This document shows positions 7,027 to 7,365 of a DNA stretch of 7,365 bases, in pieces. Below the pieces are notes generated by a model that saw only the letters and a list, made by a program, of their open reading frames with translations, ran no database searches and was not told where the DNA came from. Both the position numbers and the translations under genes were made by a program. The DNA comes from Campylobacteraceae bacterium (lineage in GTDB: Bacteria > Campylobacterota > Campylobacteria > Campylobacterales > Sulfurovaceae): positions 1 through 7,365 of the forward strand of contig JALUKJ010000380.1 in the NCBI GenBank assembly GCA_027056615.1. The letters are read 5' to 3'. Each line of letters opens with the position of its first letter. Position 1 is the stretch's first letter.

Positions 7027-7226
7027 ATGAAAAATATCGTTAAATGGACATTAAGTATAGTTGTAGGAGTTTTTTTATAGCCTGTGGAGCCTCTAATGAA
7101 GTTCAAGGTTTTAGTAAAAGTGGAAATGCTGGTTCTTTAAAAATTACAAACTTTAACTGTTGGGGAAGCCGACATATTGTATTTTTACCAAGTGAGTATG
7201 AAAAAGTAAAGAGTAATTTGATATAA
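7027..7226 (+). pseudogene. Small lipoprotein gene split by a frameshift at a T7 tract
   Basis: From ATG 7027 the frame encodes a 17-residue signal-peptide start (Lys2, Lys6, hydrophobic core) and stops at TAG 7078-7080. The -1 frame continues at once with Ile-Ala-Cys and runs to TAA 7224-7226. Joining them by a -1 slip on T TTT TTA gives 66 residues with the lipobox LIAC (Cys20). Adding one T to the tract also gives 66 residues, with FIAC. The mature part would be about 47 residues starting CGASNEV, with a second Cys (Cys45) in NCWGS; I know no family for it. A good Shine-Dalgarno site and a signal peptide joining exactly onto a lipobox argue that this is or recently was a real gene. It could be a pseudogene, a phase-off copy, a programmed frameshift or a base-calling error in the T-run. 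No clear 3' end structure is seen. Confidence 0.7.
7065..7080 (+). other. T7 tract / slippery heptamer with adjoining AGGAG and stop codon
   Basis: The order is AGGAG (7065-7069), T TTT TTA in the phase needed for -1 slippage (7070-7076 plus A7077), then TAG (7078-7080). T TTT TTA is the slippery heptamer of the HIV-1 gag-pol type. The T7 tract is also a possible site of slipped-strand change during replication. AGGAG touches the heptamer, closer than the roughly 10-base spacing of the dnaX stimulator, and no strong stem is visible downstream. Confidence 0.55.
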
Positions 7227-7240
7227 GTATTTTACTAAAA

Positions 7241-7365
7241 ACCTGAGTTCGATGGAATATCATATCCACAAAAGCCTAAAAATAGGTAAGATTTTCAAAA
7301 TCAAATTTGTAGGACTAGCCGTAGCTAATTCAAGAATTTTATTTAGGAAAGATTGCCTATTTTTA
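7241..7365. other. Unassigned right edge with inverted repeats, possible border of a mobile element
   Basis: TAAAAATAGG (7277-7286) is repeated in perfect inverted form at 7356-7365, and the match continues imperfectly inward (16 of 20). GATTTT-C-AAAATC (7290-7302) is a further small palindrome. Two frames are open to the window edge: + from ATG 7252 (38 codons, no ribosome binding site) and - ending at TGA 7260-7262 (about 34 codons, hydrophobic and basic). They overlap, so at most one is likely real. The compact run of short inverted repeats would suit the end of an insertion sequence, perhaps near ACCTGAGTTCGA at 7241, but I see no transposase motif. Confidence 0.3.

Noticed and set aside
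7078..7110. +1 frameshift at the T7 tract
   Set aside because: The +1 frame meets a TAA stop within a few codons and encodes no lipobox.
7044..7226. A separate 60-residue protein starting at ATG 7044
   Set aside because: There is no ribosome binding site before 7044, the first nine residues are unlike a signal sequence, and the signal peptide and good start site at 7027 explain the region better.

Overview
The DNA is strongly A+T-rich (about 70% by eye). It uses T-rich promoters with good -10 boxes but weak or absent -35 boxes, and AAGGA-type ribosome binding sites. Together with the protein types this suggests a free-living member of the Campylobacterota (Sulfurovum/Sulfurimonas-like). That assignment is inference; there is no rRNA or other phylogenetic marker here.

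Layout. (1) Positions 1-2751, + strand: the 3' part of a large membrane sensor, cut by the left edge. Its order is TM - helical extracytoplasmic domain - TM - HAMP - Aer-type PAS - degenerate GGDEF - EAL; it probably hydrolyses c-di-GMP under redox control. (2) 2752-2898: A/T-rich gap with no clear terminator, ending in a promoter-like site that overlaps the start of the next gene. (3) 2899-3300, +: a small, very basic exported protein of unknown function. (4) 3353-5242, +: glutamine-dependent NAD+ synthetase (nadE) with its own promoter. (5) 5243-5920 and 5936-6865, - strand: a two-gene unit, read as a BON-OmpA envelope protein followed by a membrane-anchored coiled-coil protein. It converges on nadE with no bases between the two stop codons. 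(6) 6866-7026: divergent control region. (7) 7027-7226, +: a small lipoprotein gene whose signal peptide is split by a T7 tract; the frame is restored by one extra T or by a -1 shift on T TTT TTA. (8) 7227-7365: no assignable gene, but inverted repeats and short open frames running off the right edge, possibly the border of a mobile element.

The genes do not form one pathway. The envelope theme (BON-OmpA protein, coiled-coil protein, lipoprotein, secreted basic protein) is notable. The most interesting single site is the lipoprotein frameshift, because it sits exactly where it would switch export and lipidation on or off. The window contains no CRISPR array, tRNA or rRNA gene that I can see, and no system I can call new with confidence.
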